A stretch of DNA of 34,005 nt from Patescibacteria group bacterium (GCA_024238995.1 JANBVL010000007.1:1-34005), one strand, 5' to 3'; positions 1 to 8,062 are shown, numbered from the stretch's first letter. The notes: generated by a model not told the origin, from the letters alone. A program made the numbers and translations.

Positions 1-258
1 ATGGGACCTGAACAAGCGGTAAAAATTATCTTTAAAAAGGATTTAAACAAAAGCAAAAAGCCCGAAAAATTAGAAAAGGAAAAGATTGAACAATTAAAAG
101 AAATGTTTTTGAATCCTTACCAAGCTGCTAAACTTGGCCAGGTTGACATGATAATAAACCCAAAAGATACAAGAATTGTTTTAACAAAATGCTTAAAATC
201 TTTGTTTAATAAGAGAGAAAGCAAGATTCCTAGAAAACACGGCAATATTCCTCTATAA
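1..258 (+). CDS. Acyl-CoA carboxylase carboxyltransferase (PccB-like), C-terminal 85 residues, 5' truncated
   Basis: This is the C-terminal tail of a biotin-dependent carboxyltransferase of the propionyl-CoA / acyl-CoA carboxylase beta family. These enzymes move CO2 from carboxybiotin to an acyl-CoA. The fragment opens with MGPEQAVKIIF, matching the conserved MG-x-E-x-AV-x-I-(I/V)-F stretch of the second crotonase-like half. It continues with NPYQAAKLGQVDMII and the R-E/D-T-R type segment (PKDTRIVL), and ends with the family's typical C-terminus KRESKIPRKHGNIPL. The ATG at base 1 is internal, so the true start lies left of the window. nusA follows 91 bp downstream behind its own promoter-like sequence. 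The family is clear from the terminal motifs, but the acyl-CoA substrate cannot be told from this part. Confidence 0.85.
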   Translation: MGPEQAVKIIFKKDLNKSKKPEKLEKEKIEQLKEMFLNPYQAAKLGQVDMIINPKDTRIVLTKCLKSLFNKRESKIPRKHGNIPL

Positions 259-266
259 ATATTTTG

Positions 267-295
267 TTGACAGATTAGTTTTTATTTGGCAGAAT
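267..295 (+). promoter_or_regulatory. Putative sigma70 promoter of nusA
   Basis: A perfect TTGACA (267-272) is followed after 17 bp by CAGAAT (290-295, four of six matches to TATAAT). Transcription would start near 302, giving a leader of about 48 nt for nusA that opens with the hairpin at 303-319. Confidence 0.55.
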
Positions 296-302
296 AATAC
301 TA

Positions 303-325
303 GTCCGTTAAACACGGACATTTTT
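303..325 (+). terminator. Hairpin plus T-run between the carboxylase gene and nusA (terminator or leader attenuator)
   Basis: GTCCGT (303-308) and ACGGAC (314-319) form a 6-bp stem with a 5-nt loop, followed by ATTTTT. It could end the upstream carboxylase transcript. It also lies immediately downstream of the predicted nusA start point, so it could act as an attenuator in the nusA leader. The stem is short, so efficiency is uncertain. Confidence 0.5.
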
Positions 326-349
326 ATTAAAAATTTCGATTATTTAAAT

Positions 350-1615
350 ATGGACATGAAAAATTTTGCTTCAGCTATTGCTCAAATTGCTGAGGAGAAA
401 GGAATTTCTTCTGAAAAAGTTTTTGAGACAATTGAGCAAGCACTGGCTGCAGCATATAAAAAAGATTACGGACAAAAAGGACAGATCATTAAAGCAGAAC
501 TTGATTCTAAATCAGGCGAAGTTAAGTTTTGGCAGGTAAAAACAGTTGTTGATGAAAAGATGATTTACTCTGAAGAAGAACTGGAAGAATTAAAAGAGAA
601 AAAGCAGGAGATAAAAGAAGATGCTGATAAAAAAACCCAAGTCCGCTTTAATGAAGAAAAACATATCATGATTGATGAAGCTAAGAAAATAAAAGCTAAA
701 ATCAAGCCAGGAGAAGAATTAATTATTCCTTTGGAGCCACGAGAAGATTATGGACGAATTGCTGCTCAAACAGCAAAGCAAGTTATAATGCAAAGAATAA
801 GAGAGGCTGAAAAAGAAAGCATATTTGATGAGTATAAATCAAAAGAAGGTGAAATTATTTCTGGTATTGTCCAAAGAGTAGAAGGAAAAAGTGTGTTTTT
901 TGATATTGGAAAAACATTAGGAGTGCTGTCAAGAGAAGAACAAGTTCCCGGAGAATTTTACAGGCCTGGTCAAAGATTAAAACTTTATATTTTAAAAGTA
1001 GAAATTACTTCTAAAGGGCCAAGGATTTTTCTATCCCGTGCTTATCCAAAGTTAGTATCAAAACTTTTTGAATTAGAGGTGCCAGAAATATCTTCTGGCT
1101 CAGTTGAAATTAAATCAATAGCTAGAGAAGCTGGCTCAAGAACAAAGATCGCTGTTTTATCTCTAGAGGAAGGAGTTGATCCAATTGGAGCAGTTGTTGG
1201 CCAACGAGGAACCAGAGTTCAAGTTGTAATAAATGAATTAGGAGGTGAAAAAATTGATATTATTGAATATTCTGATGACCCTGAGACATATATTTCTAAC
1301 TCTTTAAGTCCTGCTAAAGTTGAAGAAATTAAAATTATGCCGAAGAATACAGCGTTAGCAGTTGTGCCTCATGGTCAACTATCTTTGGCAATTGGAAAAA
1401 ATGGTCAAAATGTCAGATTAGCTGCTAAATTAACTGGCTGGAAAATTGATGTTAGAGGCCCGTCTAGTGAAGGAACGAAAATTGAAAAAGAAACAGAAAA
1501 AATAAAAGAGAAATCAGACAAAAAAAAGAAAGAAGAGAAAAAGAAAGAAAAGAACTCCTCTTCTGCTGTTAAAGAAAAAATAAATAATAAAACTTTAAAA
1601 AAAGATAAAGAATAA
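350..1615 (+). CDS. nusA: Transcription termination/antitermination factor NusA
   Basis: NusA binds RNA polymerase and nascent RNA to control pausing, termination and antitermination. The domains are in the usual order: N-terminal RNAP-binding domain (about 1-155, with an acidic Glu/Lys-rich stretch near 73-105), S1 domain (about 165-230, [21 protein letters not shown]), KH1 with GQRG at 284-287, and KH2 with GKNG at 349-352. The last 50 residues are a Lys/Glu tail in place of the acidic repeats of gammaproteobacterial NusA. At 421 aa it is slightly longer than Gram-positive NusA because of this tail. The ATG at 350 has no Shine-Dalgarno sequence (TTAAATATG); a second in-frame ATG lies at 356. 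clpP starts 13 bp after the stop and is probably co-transcribed. The common partners rimP and infB are not adjacent. Confidence 0.96.
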   Translation: MDMKNFASAIAQIAEEKGISSEKVFETIEQALAAAYKKDYGQKGQIIKAELDSKSGEVKFWQVKTVVDEKMIYSEEELEELKEKKQEIKEDADKKTQVRFNEEKHIMIDEAKKIKAKIKPGEELIIPLEPREDYGRIAAQTAKQVIMQRIREAEKESIFDEYKSKEGEIISGIVQRVEGKSVFFDIGKTLGVLSREEQVPGEFYRPGQRLKLYILKVEITSKGPRIFLSRAYPKLVSKLFELEVPEISSGSVEIKSIAREAGSRTKIAVLSLEEGVDPIGAVVGQRGTRVQVVINELGGEKIDIIEYSDDPETYISNSLSPAKVEEIKIMPKNTALAVVPHGQLSLAIGKNGQNVRLAAKLTGWKIDVRGPSSEGTKIEKETEKIKEKSDKKKKEEKKKEKNSSSAVKEKINNKTLKKDKE

Positions 1616-1628
1616 TCTACAAATTAAT

Positions 1629-2216
1629 ATGAACTTAATTCCAACAGTTATTGAAAAAACTAAATATGGAGAAAGAGCATATGATATTTATTCAAGATTG
1701 TTAAAAGAAAGAATAATTTTTCTGGGTGCGCCTATTATAGACACTGTGGCAAATTCAATTATTGCCCAAATGCTTTTTTTAGCTTCTCAAGATCCAAAAA
1801 AAGACATTCAGCTGTATATTAATTCTCCAGGAGGGATTCTAACTTCTGCTTTAGCAATTTATGACACAATGGAATATGTAAAATGTCCTGTTTCAACGGT
1901 CTGTATTGGCTCTGCTGCTTCAGGAGCTGCAGTGCTTTTAGGGGCTGGAGCGAAAGGGAAAAGGTTTGCTCTGCCCAATTCTCAAATCTTACTTCATCAG
2001 GTTGCTGTAAGCGGAATAAGCGGCCAAGCAGTAGAAATTGAAATCGCTGCCAAGCAGATTGTGAAATTAAAAGAGCAAGTTAATAAAATCTTAGCCGAAC
2101 ATACTGGTCAAAAATTAGAAAAAATAGAAAAAGATACTGATAGAGATTTTTATTTATCAGCTGAAGATGCAAAAGTTTATGGACTTATTGATCAGGTAAT
2201 TAAAACAAAAAAATAA
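1629..2216 (+). CDS. clpP: ATP-dependent Clp protease proteolytic subunit ClpP
   Basis: Serine peptidase subunit of the Clp protease; it forms tetradecameric barrels that degrade proteins unfolded by ClpX or ClpA/C-type ATPases. At 195 aa it has family-typical length. The catalytic serine is Ser98 in GSAASGAA, the histidine is His123 in ILLHQ, and the aspartate is Asp173 in the DTDRD segment by comparison with E. coli ClpP. The oligomerisation region [13 protein letters not shown] and the C-terminal [12 protein letters not shown] stretch are intact. The N-terminus ([24 protein letters not shown]) matches the processed end of other ClpPs, so little or no propeptide is expected. No Clp ATPase gene is in the window. 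It sits 13 bp after nusA and 7 bp before the PKD protein gene, suggesting one transcript. Confidence 0.97.
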   Translation: MNLIPTVIEKTKYGERAYDIYSRLLKERIIFLGAPIIDTVANSIIAQMLFLASQDPKKDIQLYINSPGGILTSALAIYDTMEYVKCPVSTVCIGSAASGAAVLLGAGAKGKRFALPNSQILLHQVAVSGISGQAVEIEIAAKQIVKLKEQVNKILAEHTGQKLEKIEKDTDRDFYLSAEDAKVYGLIDQVIKTKK

Positions 2217-2223
2217 TCTTTTA

Positions 2224-3285
2224 ATGAATCCAATAAAATCCAAAAAGTTTTGGTTCACGATATTAGCCCTTATTTTAATAGGGCTTTTAATTTATTTTCT
2301 GTTCCTAAAAAATGGAAATACTCAAAATGGAACCATTCCTTCAAATGGAGCTATTGGAGAGAGAAAAGATAAAAACCCACCAGCATCCCAAATCAAATCA
2401 CCTTATAGCAATACTTGGCAAAATAAAGCTTTTGTAATTGAGGCTTTAGATGAAGATCTGGAATCAGGACTAGATCATAATGCCTGTGAAGTTAAGATTG
2501 TAACTTATGATAATAGTAAAGAATATTCTACTGGTTGGTTTAAAAGAAAATGTAATCGTAATTTAAGCGTTTCTGTTGGTAAGGGAAAAATGTGTGGATT
2601 TGAAGGAAAACAAGCTTGCTGGATATATATTCGTTCAAAGGACAAAGATACAAATCAACATAGCCCTAGTTTAGAAAATAAATCGATTGCTTATTTTAAT
2701 ATTGATTGGACCAAACCTTTTGTTGAAAAGGTATTTACTGTCAGCACTCAACAAGATCAAATATATCCTATAAACATTGAACAAGACATAAAATATAACT
2801 TTAAGACAAATACATCTGATGATTTTAAGGTTATAGGGTGTAATCTCTATATCAATGATCAAGACAAGGGAATGATGCTGTCATCTGGCTCCTGCGGGAA
2901 AGAATGTGTTCTTGAAAAAGAATTTACTCCAACTCAAACTGGTTTTTATAAGATTTTCGCTGTTTGCAAAGACGCTGCAGGAAATGTTTCAAAAAGCGAA
3001 ACCATTGATGCAAAGACAAACCTAGCTCCAGAAATAACGTCGTGCAGAGTTAGTCCTGCAACAGGAGGCACAAATACTGAATTTAGTTTTTTTGTTGAAG
3101 TATCAAATCCAGATAATGATATTCTTAATTTTAGTTGGAGTTTTAATGACAATGAAAGTTCAGATATTGAAAATCCAAGCCATTATTATATAACTTCTGG
3201 TACTTATAAACCGCAGGTGATTGTTTCTGATGATCAGGGCGCTAGTGATGCTTGTGTTACTGCCTGGGTCAGTGTACAAAATTAA
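2224..3285 (+). CDS. Membrane-anchored surface protein with C-terminal PKD domain
   Basis: A 353-aa protein with one N-terminal transmembrane helix (about residues 10-28, preceded by a Lys-rich cytoplasmic end), so the rest should face outside. After a low-complexity spacer (about 30-55) comes a central region with several Cys residues and Ig-like beta character. Residues about 268-353 form a PKD-type domain, with the typical core NFSWSFNDNES and the ending GTYKPQVIVSDDQGASDACVTAWVSV. PKD domains are usually extracellular adhesion or spacer modules. No catalytic motif is visible. It is followed after 3 bp by the first FN3-pilin gene, suggesting a surface-appendage unit. Exact function is unknown. 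Confidence 0.75.
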   Translation: MNPIKSKKFWFTILALILIGLLIYFLFLKNGNTQNGTIPSNGAIGERKDKNPPASQIKSPYSNTWQNKAFVIEALDEDLESGLDHNACEVKIVTYDNSKEYSTGWFKRKCNRNLSVSVGKGKMCGFEGKQACWIYIRSKDKDTNQHSPSLENKSIAYFNIDWTKPFVEKVFTVSTQQDQIYPINIEQDIKYNFKTNTSDDFKVIGCNLYINDQDKGMMLSSGSCGKECVLEKEFTPTQTGFYKIFAVCKDAAGNVSKSETIDAKTNLAPEITSCRVSPATGGTNTEFSFFVEVSNPDNDILNFSWSFNDNESSDIENPSHYYITSGTYKPQVIVSDDQGASDACVTAWVSVQN

Positions 3286-3288
3286 AAT

Positions 3289-3981
3289 ATGAAAAAAAAT
3301 ATTCTTGTTATTTTTTTAACCATAGTGTTGGGATTAATATTTTTTAATGCTGATTTTTGTCTAGCACTAAATGATCCAGAAAACCTTAACGTGGAAAGTA
3401 TTGACGAGGCAAAAGCTACTTTAGGATGGGATTGGTCTGAAAACGGTGGAACGCTTAAGCAGTTTAAATTTTTATACAAAGCAACAAATTCAACTATCTG
3501 GACAGCAAGATATCCTGTAGCAGGTTCAGGAACAATAACATATGATCTAATGGGGCTTTTAGAAGGCACTATTTATCAATGGAGAATTTTAGCTCAAGCA
3601 GAAAATCCAGCAAATGACAGCAGTCTTATTGATGGACCTCCATTTGAAACAACTATTGATTCCCCTCCACCTCCTGAAGCTCCTGAAGAAAATGGTGATG
3701 ATTGGCTTTCATTACAAAACATGGAATTAAGAAACCCCTTAAGTCAAGATAGTTTTGAAGATGCCTTGGACGCTGCTTTGAACTCTCTGACTTTAGCCTC
3801 TTTTGCCATTGCTCCAATTTTAATAATTTATGCTGCCTTTTTAATGATTTTTGCAGCTGGTGACGCAACTAAGATTAAAAGAGGCAAAGACATAATCTTT
3901 TGGACAATAATTGCTCTTGGAATCATTTTATTCGCAAAGGGTCTGCCGTCGATAATTAAAGCAGTATTTATCAGCCAATAG
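3289..3981 (+). CDS. FN3-domain protein with C-terminal T4SS-pilin-like two-helix module (paralogue 1)
   Basis: A 230-aa protein in three parts. A signal peptide (about 1-26, cleavage likely after CLA) is followed by one fibronectin type III-like domain (about 28-122; Trp and Tyr core residues, ending GTIYQWRILAQAENP), then a Pro-rich linker (about 122-135). The C-terminal module has two hydrophobic helices (about 166-189 and 203-226) separated by a basic turn (GDATKIKRGKD). This two-helix module resembles the VirB2/TrbC-like pilin family widespread in Patescibacteria genomes (T4SS pilin). The inference is a membrane-inserted or polymerising pilin-like subunit displaying an FN3 domain. The next gene is a close paralogue, and the same architecture recurs at 24720 and, without FN3, at 33366. 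Confidence 0.75.
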   Translation: MKKNILVIFLTIVLGLIFFNADFCLALNDPENLNVESIDEAKATLGWDWSENGGTLKQFKFLYKATNSTIWTARYPVAGSGTITYDLMGLLEGTIYQWRILAQAENPANDSSLIDGPPFETTIDSPPPPEAPEENGDDWLSLQNMELRNPLSQDSFEDALDAALNSLTLASFAIAPILIIYAAFLMIFAAGDATKIKRGKDIIFWTIIALGIILFAKGLPSIIKAVFISQ

Positions 3982-4042
3982 TAAAAGTGTTTCTAATTGC
4001 TTTAACAAAACAAAAAGTGCTAATATTAATTAAAATTAAACT

Positions 4043-4729
4043 ATGAAAAAAAATTCTCTTGTTATTTTCGCAGTTGCTATTTTAGGATTAATATTTTTCA
4101 ATACTGACATTTGTTTGGCACTAAATAATCCAATGAACCTTATCGTGGAAACTATTGGTGAAGGCAGCGCTATTCTTCAATGGGAATGGGAGCAGTACGG
4201 AAATAGTGGCACGCTTAAACAATTTAAGCTTTTATATAAAGACATGGATTCAACTGCTTGGACAGCAAAATATCCTGATGAAGGTTCAGGCATAATAACA
4301 TATAACTTAATGGGGCTTTCAGAAGGCACTATCTATCAGTGGAGAATTCAAGCTCAAGCAGAAAATCCAGAAGATCACAGCAGTATCGTTGATGCAAACG
4401 AACCATTTGAAACTACTTCTGCTGTTCCTCCTCCTAACGGAGAAGGTGATAATGGTGGATTTTTACAAGACATATCATTGGAAAATCCTTTAAATCAAGA
4501 CACTCTTTGGGATGCGATAAATGCTGTTTTGAATTTCTCGATTATAGCTTCTTTTGCCATTGCTCCAATTTTAATAATTTATGCTGCCTTTTTAATGATT
4601 TTTGCAGCTGGTGATGCAACTAAGATAAGCAGGGCTAAAGAAATAATCCTTTGGACGGTAGTTGCTCTTGCGGTCATTTCATTTGCAAAGGGCTTACCAT
4701 CAGTAATTAAAGGAGCATTTCAAAGATAA
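4043..4729 (+). CDS. FN3-domain protein with C-terminal T4SS-pilin-like two-helix module (paralogue 2)
   Basis: A 228-aa paralogue of the preceding gene with the same signal peptide, single FN3-like domain, short Pro-rich linker and two-helix pilin-like module. Parts align throughout: signal peptide MKKNSLVIFAVAILGLIFF, FN3 ending GTIYQWRIQAQAENP, and helices about 164-187 and 201-224. The first helix segment, SFAIAPILIIYAAFLMIFAAG, is identical in the two proteins, and its DNA is identical over 65 bases although the flanks differ. The 61-bp gap from paralogue 1 contains no clear terminator. The function is inferred to match paralogue 1: a pilin-like subunit carrying an external FN3 domain. 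Confidence 0.75.
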   Translation: MKKNSLVIFAVAILGLIFFNTDICLALNNPMNLIVETIGEGSAILQWEWEQYGNSGTLKQFKLLYKDMDSTAWTAKYPDEGSGIITYNLMGLSEGTIYQWRIQAQAENPEDHSSIVDANEPFETTSAVPPPNGEGDNGGFLQDISLENPLNQDTLWDAINAVLNFSIIASFAIAPILIIYAAFLMIFAAGDATKISRAKEIILWTVVALAVISFAKGLPSVIKGAFQR

Positions 4730-4758
4730 ATCTTATTTACAACGCCCTTATAGTGGGT

Positions 4759-4786
4759 TTGACTTTTAGAGGATCTTTGATATAGT
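4759..4786 (+). promoter_or_regulatory. Putative sigma70 promoter of rny
   Basis: TTGACT (4759-4764), 16-bp spacer, TATAGT (4781-4786). The predicted start near 4793 leaves a leader of about 115 nt before the rny ATG. A weak CCC/GGG hairpin just upstream (about 4741-4760) may help end the pilin transcript. Confidence 0.55.
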
Positions 4787-4907
4787 TAAAGTGTAATTTA
4801 TAATTTAATTTTAGGATTTGGAACTATTAAAACAATGTCAGTATCTAAAAAAATAACTTTGAATTTAGCTGAAATTGTGCTAAGTAGCCAATTTCCTGTT
4901 TTAAAAT

Positions 4908-6437
4908 ATGACTCAATTAACCTTATTAATCTTAGGGATTCTTTCCATTTCAACTGGAACTGTACTAGGATATTATGCTCGCCAGTCCATAGCTAGAAGA
5001 GACTGGAAAACAATTGAAGCAAAAATACAAAAAAAGATTGAAAAAACAGCTCAAGAAGCTGGTAAAATAATTTCTAATGCTAAAAATAAAGCTTCTTTGG
5101 TTTTAGAAGATACTAAAAAAGAAGCTTATACTACTAGAAAAAGACTAATTAGAGGTGAACAGTTGCTTCTAAAAAGAGAAGATGTTTTAGATAAAAAAAT
5201 ATCTAATTTTGACGTTAAAGAAAAAGAGTTTGGAGAAAAAGTAGAAAAAGTAAAACAAATCAAATCATCTTTAGAAGATTTAAAAATTCAAATGGCTGAC
5301 AAGCTTGAAAATGTCGCAGGTTTGAATAAAAAACAGGCGAAAGAGGAATTATTTAAAACTTTAGAAGATCAGCATCAATTAGACATCTTAGAAAGAATAA
5401 GGAAACTAGAAAATGAAGGCTATGAAAGATATGAACAAAAAGCAAAAGAAATTCTAACTACTGCAATTCAAAAATATGGCCTTCCCCAAGCTCAAGAAAC
5501 TACTACCACTACTATTGCTCTGCCGAATGAAGATCTTAAAGGAAGAATTATTGGCAAAGAAGGAAGAAACATTAGAGCCCTTGAATCACTAACTGGTGTT
5601 GAAATTATTGTTGATGAAACACCGGAAACAGTTCTCATTTCTGGATTTGACCCAGTAAGACGACACACGGCGAAATTAGCTTTAGAAAAATTAATGTTAG
5701 ATGGAAGAATTCAGCCAGCAAGGATTGAAGAAAAGGTGAAAGAAGCAACTCAAGATATTAATGCTCAAATCAAAAAAGCAGGAGAAGTAGCTGCTTATGA
5801 ATTTGGCCTTGTTGGTTTAGATCCAAAGCTAATGCAGCTTTTAGGAAGACTAAAATTTAGAACAAGTTATGGCCAGAATGTTTTGCTTCATTCAATTGAA
5901 GTAGCGTATCTATCTTCATTTTTAGCTGATGAAATAGGCGCCAATTCTTTGGTTTGTAAAAAAGCAGGATTATTCCATGATATTGGAAAAGCAGTTGATC
6001 ATCAGGTTGAAGGATCTCACGTTGATATTGGAATCAAGATTTTAGAGAAATTTAAAATAGAAAAAGAAGTGATTGATGCAATGAAATCTCATCATGAAGA
6101 ATACCCAGATTCAAGTCTTGAATCAGTATTGATCCGAGTCGGAGATCAAATCTCAGGAACCAGACCTGGTGCAAGAAAAGATACTTTAGAAAACTACCTT
6201 AAAAGATTATCAAGTTTGGAAAATGTTGCTTTGGCTTTTGATGGTGTTGATAAAGCTTGGGCGCTTCAGGCAGGGAGAGAAATAAGGGTTTTTGTTAAAC
6301 CAGAGCACATTGATGATTTAGGAGCAAAAAATCTAGCCAAGAATATTGCCAGGAAAATCCAGGATGAATTGAAATATCCCGGAGAAATCAAAGTAAATGT
6401 AATCAGAGAAACCAGGGTGATTGAATACGCAAAGTAA
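4908..6437 (+). CDS. rny: Ribonuclease Y
   Basis: Membrane-tethered endoribonuclease that starts mRNA decay in many bacteria lacking RNase E. The 509-aa protein has the full family plan: an N-terminal transmembrane helix (about 4-22), a long charged coiled coil (about 28-190), a KH domain (about 205-265, GKEG at 216-219) and a metal-dependent HD domain (His328, then His357-Asp358 in AGLFHDIGKAVD). The C-terminal region ends with the typical YPGEIKVNVIRETRVIEYAK. The ATG at 4908 is preceded by TTAAAATATG with no Shine-Dalgarno. The gene has its own promoter-like sequence and ends at a strong bidirectional terminator, so it looks monocistronic. Confidence 0.96.
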   Translation: MTQLTLLILGILSISTGTVLGYYARQSIARRDWKTIEAKIQKKIEKTAQEAGKIISNAKNKASLVLEDTKKEAYTTRKRLIRGEQLLLKREDVLDKKISNFDVKEKEFGEKVEKVKQIKSSLEDLKIQMADKLENVAGLNKKQAKEELFKTLEDQHQLDILERIRKLENEGYERYEQKAKEILTTAIQKYGLPQAQETTTTTIALPNEDLKGRIIGKEGRNIRALESLTGVEIIVDETPETVLISGFDPVRRHTAKLALEKLMLDGRIQPARIEEKVKEATQDINAQIKKAGEVAAYEFGLVGLDPKLMQLLGRLKFRTSYGQNVLLHSIEVAYLSSFLADEIGANSLVCKKAGLFHDIGKAVDHQVEGSHVDIGIKILEKFKIEKEVIDAMKSHHEEYPDSSLESVLIRVGDQISGTRPGARKDTLENYLKRLSSLENVALAFDGVDKAWALQAGREIRVFVKPEHIDDLGAKNLAKNIARKIQDELKYPGEIKVNVIRETRVIEYAK

Positions 6438-6455
6438 AATTAATTCTTAATTAAT

Positions 6456-6482
6456 AAAAACAGCGCAATTTGCGCTGTTTTT
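6456..6482. terminator. Bidirectional intrinsic terminator between rny and the minus-strand tRNAs
   Basis: The A-run and CAGCGCA arm (6456-6467) pairs with TGCGCTG plus a T-run (6471-6482) through a 3-nt loop, giving a 12-bp stem flanked by A and T tracts on both sides. It can terminate rny on the plus strand and the tRNA transcript, which arrives from the right, on the minus strand. Confidence 0.85.
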
Positions 6483-6487
6483 GGTTG

Positions 6488-6559
6488 AGCGGGTGAAGGG
6501 AATCGAACCCTCATCCTCAGGTTGGAAACCTGATATAATAGCCGCTATACTACACCCGC
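6488..6559 (-). tRNA. tRNA-Gly (anticodon TCC)
   Basis: The complement folds as a standard tRNA: acceptor stem GCGGGTG (5' end at 6559) with CACCCGC and discriminator T (6488), T-arm GAGGGTTCGATTCCCTT, and anticodon loop TTTCCAA with anticodon TCC at 6526-6524. CCA is not encoded. It lies 9 bp downstream of tRNA-Pro and shares its promoter. Confidence 0.95.
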
Positions 6560-6568
6560 TTATTATAG

Positions 6569-6639
6569 TCGGGGTACCCGGATTCGAACCGGGACTAAAT
6601 CCTCCCAAAGGACTCGTGCTACCGTTACACCATACCCCG
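6569..6639 (-). tRNA. tRNA-Pro (anticodon TGG)
   Basis: The complement gives acceptor stem CGGGGTA / TACCCCG with discriminator A (6569) and 5' end at 6639. The T-arm is CCCGGTTCGAATCCGGG, and the anticodon loop TTTGGGA carries TGG at 6607-6605 on an AGTCC/GGATT stem with one G-T pair. CCA is not encoded. Confidence 0.93.
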
Positions 6640-6656
6640 TATATTTCCGCTTTAAA

Positions 6657-6685
6657 ATTTTAACAATTTGTTTTTGTTTGGTCAA
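6657..6685 (-). promoter_or_regulatory. Promoter of the tRNA-Pro / tRNA-Gly transcript
   Basis: Read on the minus strand: TTGACC (6685-6680), 17-bp spacer, TAAAAT (6662-6657). The start would be near 6650, about 11 bp before tRNA-Pro. It is divergent from the histidine kinase -10 only about 10 bp away, so the two promoters probably compete for RNA polymerase. Confidence 0.7.
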
Positions 6686-6691
6686 TGAATG

Positions 6692-6700
6692 TGGTAAAAT
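6692..6700 (+). promoter_or_regulatory. Extended -10 promoter of the histidine kinase gene
   Basis: TGGTAAAAT has the TGn extension directly before TAAAAT (6695-6700); no good -35 is seen 17 bp upstream. The start near 6707 would give only a few nucleotides before the ATG at 6711, so the mRNA would be close to leaderless. Confidence 0.5.
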
Positions 6701-6710
6701 AAAAAATCTT

Positions 6711-7661
6711 ATGAATGTAATCAAGAAAATTCTTTCAGAATTAGATATTGCTGGTCAATGCAAAAAATATAACCTTTCTTTGTGGCAATGTCCCCAATTT
6801 CTATTTTTAATAATGGGGACGATCATTATTATTTCAAGCTTGTTCACTTATGCTTTTGGCACCCGATACATTGAAGATCCTTTAATGGTCGCCCTTATTA
6901 TACAAGCTTTAGCGCTAATTTTATTTGTTATTGCTGTTATTATTACCAGGAGTTTTGAAAGATTGGCAGAAGCAAACAGATTAAAATCAGAATTTGTTTC
7001 AATTGTTTCTCATCAACTACGCTCCCCTCTTTCTAATTTAAAATGGACAATTGAACTTTTAATGTCTGGAAAACTAGGCAAAATAGAAGAAAAACAAATT
7101 GAATACTTTAGAATAATAAAAGAAAACAGCAATAGAATGCATGAATTAGTGGCTGATCTGTTAACGGTTTCAAGAATTGAAACAGCAAAACTGCCTTTCA
7201 AAGTACAACAATTCTCGATGGAAGAACTTGTCAGAGAAATAATTAATGAATACAAGCCACTTGCCAATGCATATAATGTAGAGGTTATTTTTAAAAACCA
7301 AAAGCAACTACCAAAAGCTTTTTCTGATCCTTCGCGCATTAAATTAGTTATAGAGAATTTTTTAGACAATGCTATTAGATACGTAAAAGACAAAGGCAAA
7401 GTTGAAATGGAGCTTATTAAAAAAAATGATCATGTTCATTTTTCAATAAAAGACAATGGCGTTGGCATTCCTGAAAAAGATAAAAAATACATTTTTCAAA
7501 AATTCTTTCGTTCAGAAAATGTTTTAAAACAGCAAACCAAAGGTTCAGGATTAGGATTATATATTTCAAAAGCCATTATTAAAAAAGCTCAAGGAAAAAT
7601 TGGCTTTCATTCAAAAGAAGGAAAAGGGTCGACATTTTGGTTCACATTACCAACAAAATAA
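6711..7661 (+). CDS. Membrane sensor histidine kinase
   Basis: A 316-aa sensor kinase that should phosphorylate a response regulator, most simply the next gene's product. Two transmembrane helices (about 29-49 and 58-80) bracket a very short external loop, so there is no large periplasmic sensor domain. The HisKA dimerisation domain carries the phosphoacceptor His101 in SHQLRSPL. The HATPase domain shows the N box NFLDNAIRY (216-224), G1 DNGVGIP (248-254) and G2 GSGLGLYI. I chose ATG 6711; an upstream in-frame TTG at 6678 would put the promoter -10 inside the gene. The gene is divergent from the tRNAs and followed by the regulator and the pil operon. Regulation of pilus function is an inference from position. 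Confidence 0.9.
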   Translation: MNVIKKILSELDIAGQCKKYNLSLWQCPQFLFLIMGTIIIISSLFTYAFGTRYIEDPLMVALIIQALALILFVIAVIITRSFERLAEANRLKSEFVSIVSHQLRSPLSNLKWTIELLMSGKLGKIEEKQIEYFRIIKENSNRMHELVADLLTVSRIETAKLPFKVQQFSMEELVREIINEYKPLANAYNVEVIFKNQKQLPKAFSDPSRIKLVIENFLDNAIRYVKDKGKVEMELIKKNDHVHFSIKDNGVGIPEKDKKYIFQKFFRSENVLKQQTKGSGLGLYISKAIIKKAQGKIGFHSKEGKGSTFWFTLPTK

Positions 7662-7675
7662 TTTTACTATTAATC

Positions 7676-8044
7676 ATGAAAACAATACTTTTTATAGATG
7701 ATGAATCTTCTCTTCAAAAAACAGTTGGAGAAAGTTTAACCCAAGAAGGCTATAAAGTAATACCTGCCCTTGATGGAGAAATAGGTTTGAAATTAGCCAA
7801 AGAGAAAGGGCCTGACTTAATTCTTCTTGATCTTATTCTGCCTAAAGCTCATGGATTTGAAGTGCTTAAAAAAATAAAAGAAGATGCTGATACAAAAAAT
7901 ATTCCGGTAATTGTTTTAACCAATGTTGAAGGAATAGAAGAAATAGATAAAGCAATTGAGTTGGGGGCAATAACCTATCTGGTAAAATCTCAATACAGCT
8001 TAAAAGAACTTACAGAGAAAGTTAAAAAAATTATTGAGCAATAA
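7676..8044 (+). CDS. Single-domain (CheY-like) response regulator
   Basis: A 122-aa receiver domain with no output domain. The acidic pocket is Asp8-Asp9 (LFIDDE), the phosphoacceptor is Asp52 (LLDLILP), and the switch residues are Thr82 (VIVLTN) and Lys104 (YLVKS). It starts at ATG 7676, 14 bp after the kinase stop; an extended reading from 7637 would overlap the kinase and adds a non-conserved N-terminus. It must act by protein-protein contact rather than DNA binding. Its place directly before pilB, 18 bp away, makes a PilG/PilH-like role in controlling the pilus motor plausible but unproven. Confidence 0.92.
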   Translation: MKTILFIDDESSLQKTVGESLTQEGYKVIPALDGEIGLKLAKEKGPDLILLDLILPKAHGFEVLKKIKEDADTKNIPVIVLTNVEGIEEIDKAIELGAITYLVKSQYSLKELTEKVKKIIEQ

Positions 8045-8062
8045 ATAGCTTAAAGTCAAATC

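Noticed and set aside
4835-4997. Small plus-strand open frame overlapping the start of rny in another frame
   Set aside because: About 53 codons without recognisable features, mostly inside the rny leader and coding start; more likely chance.
6481-6663. A 60-codon plus-strand open frame with VKGIEPSS and GVPGFEPG strings
   Set aside because: It is the antisense of the tRNA-Gly and tRNA-Pro genes; these peptide strings are the usual artefact of translating tRNA T-arms.
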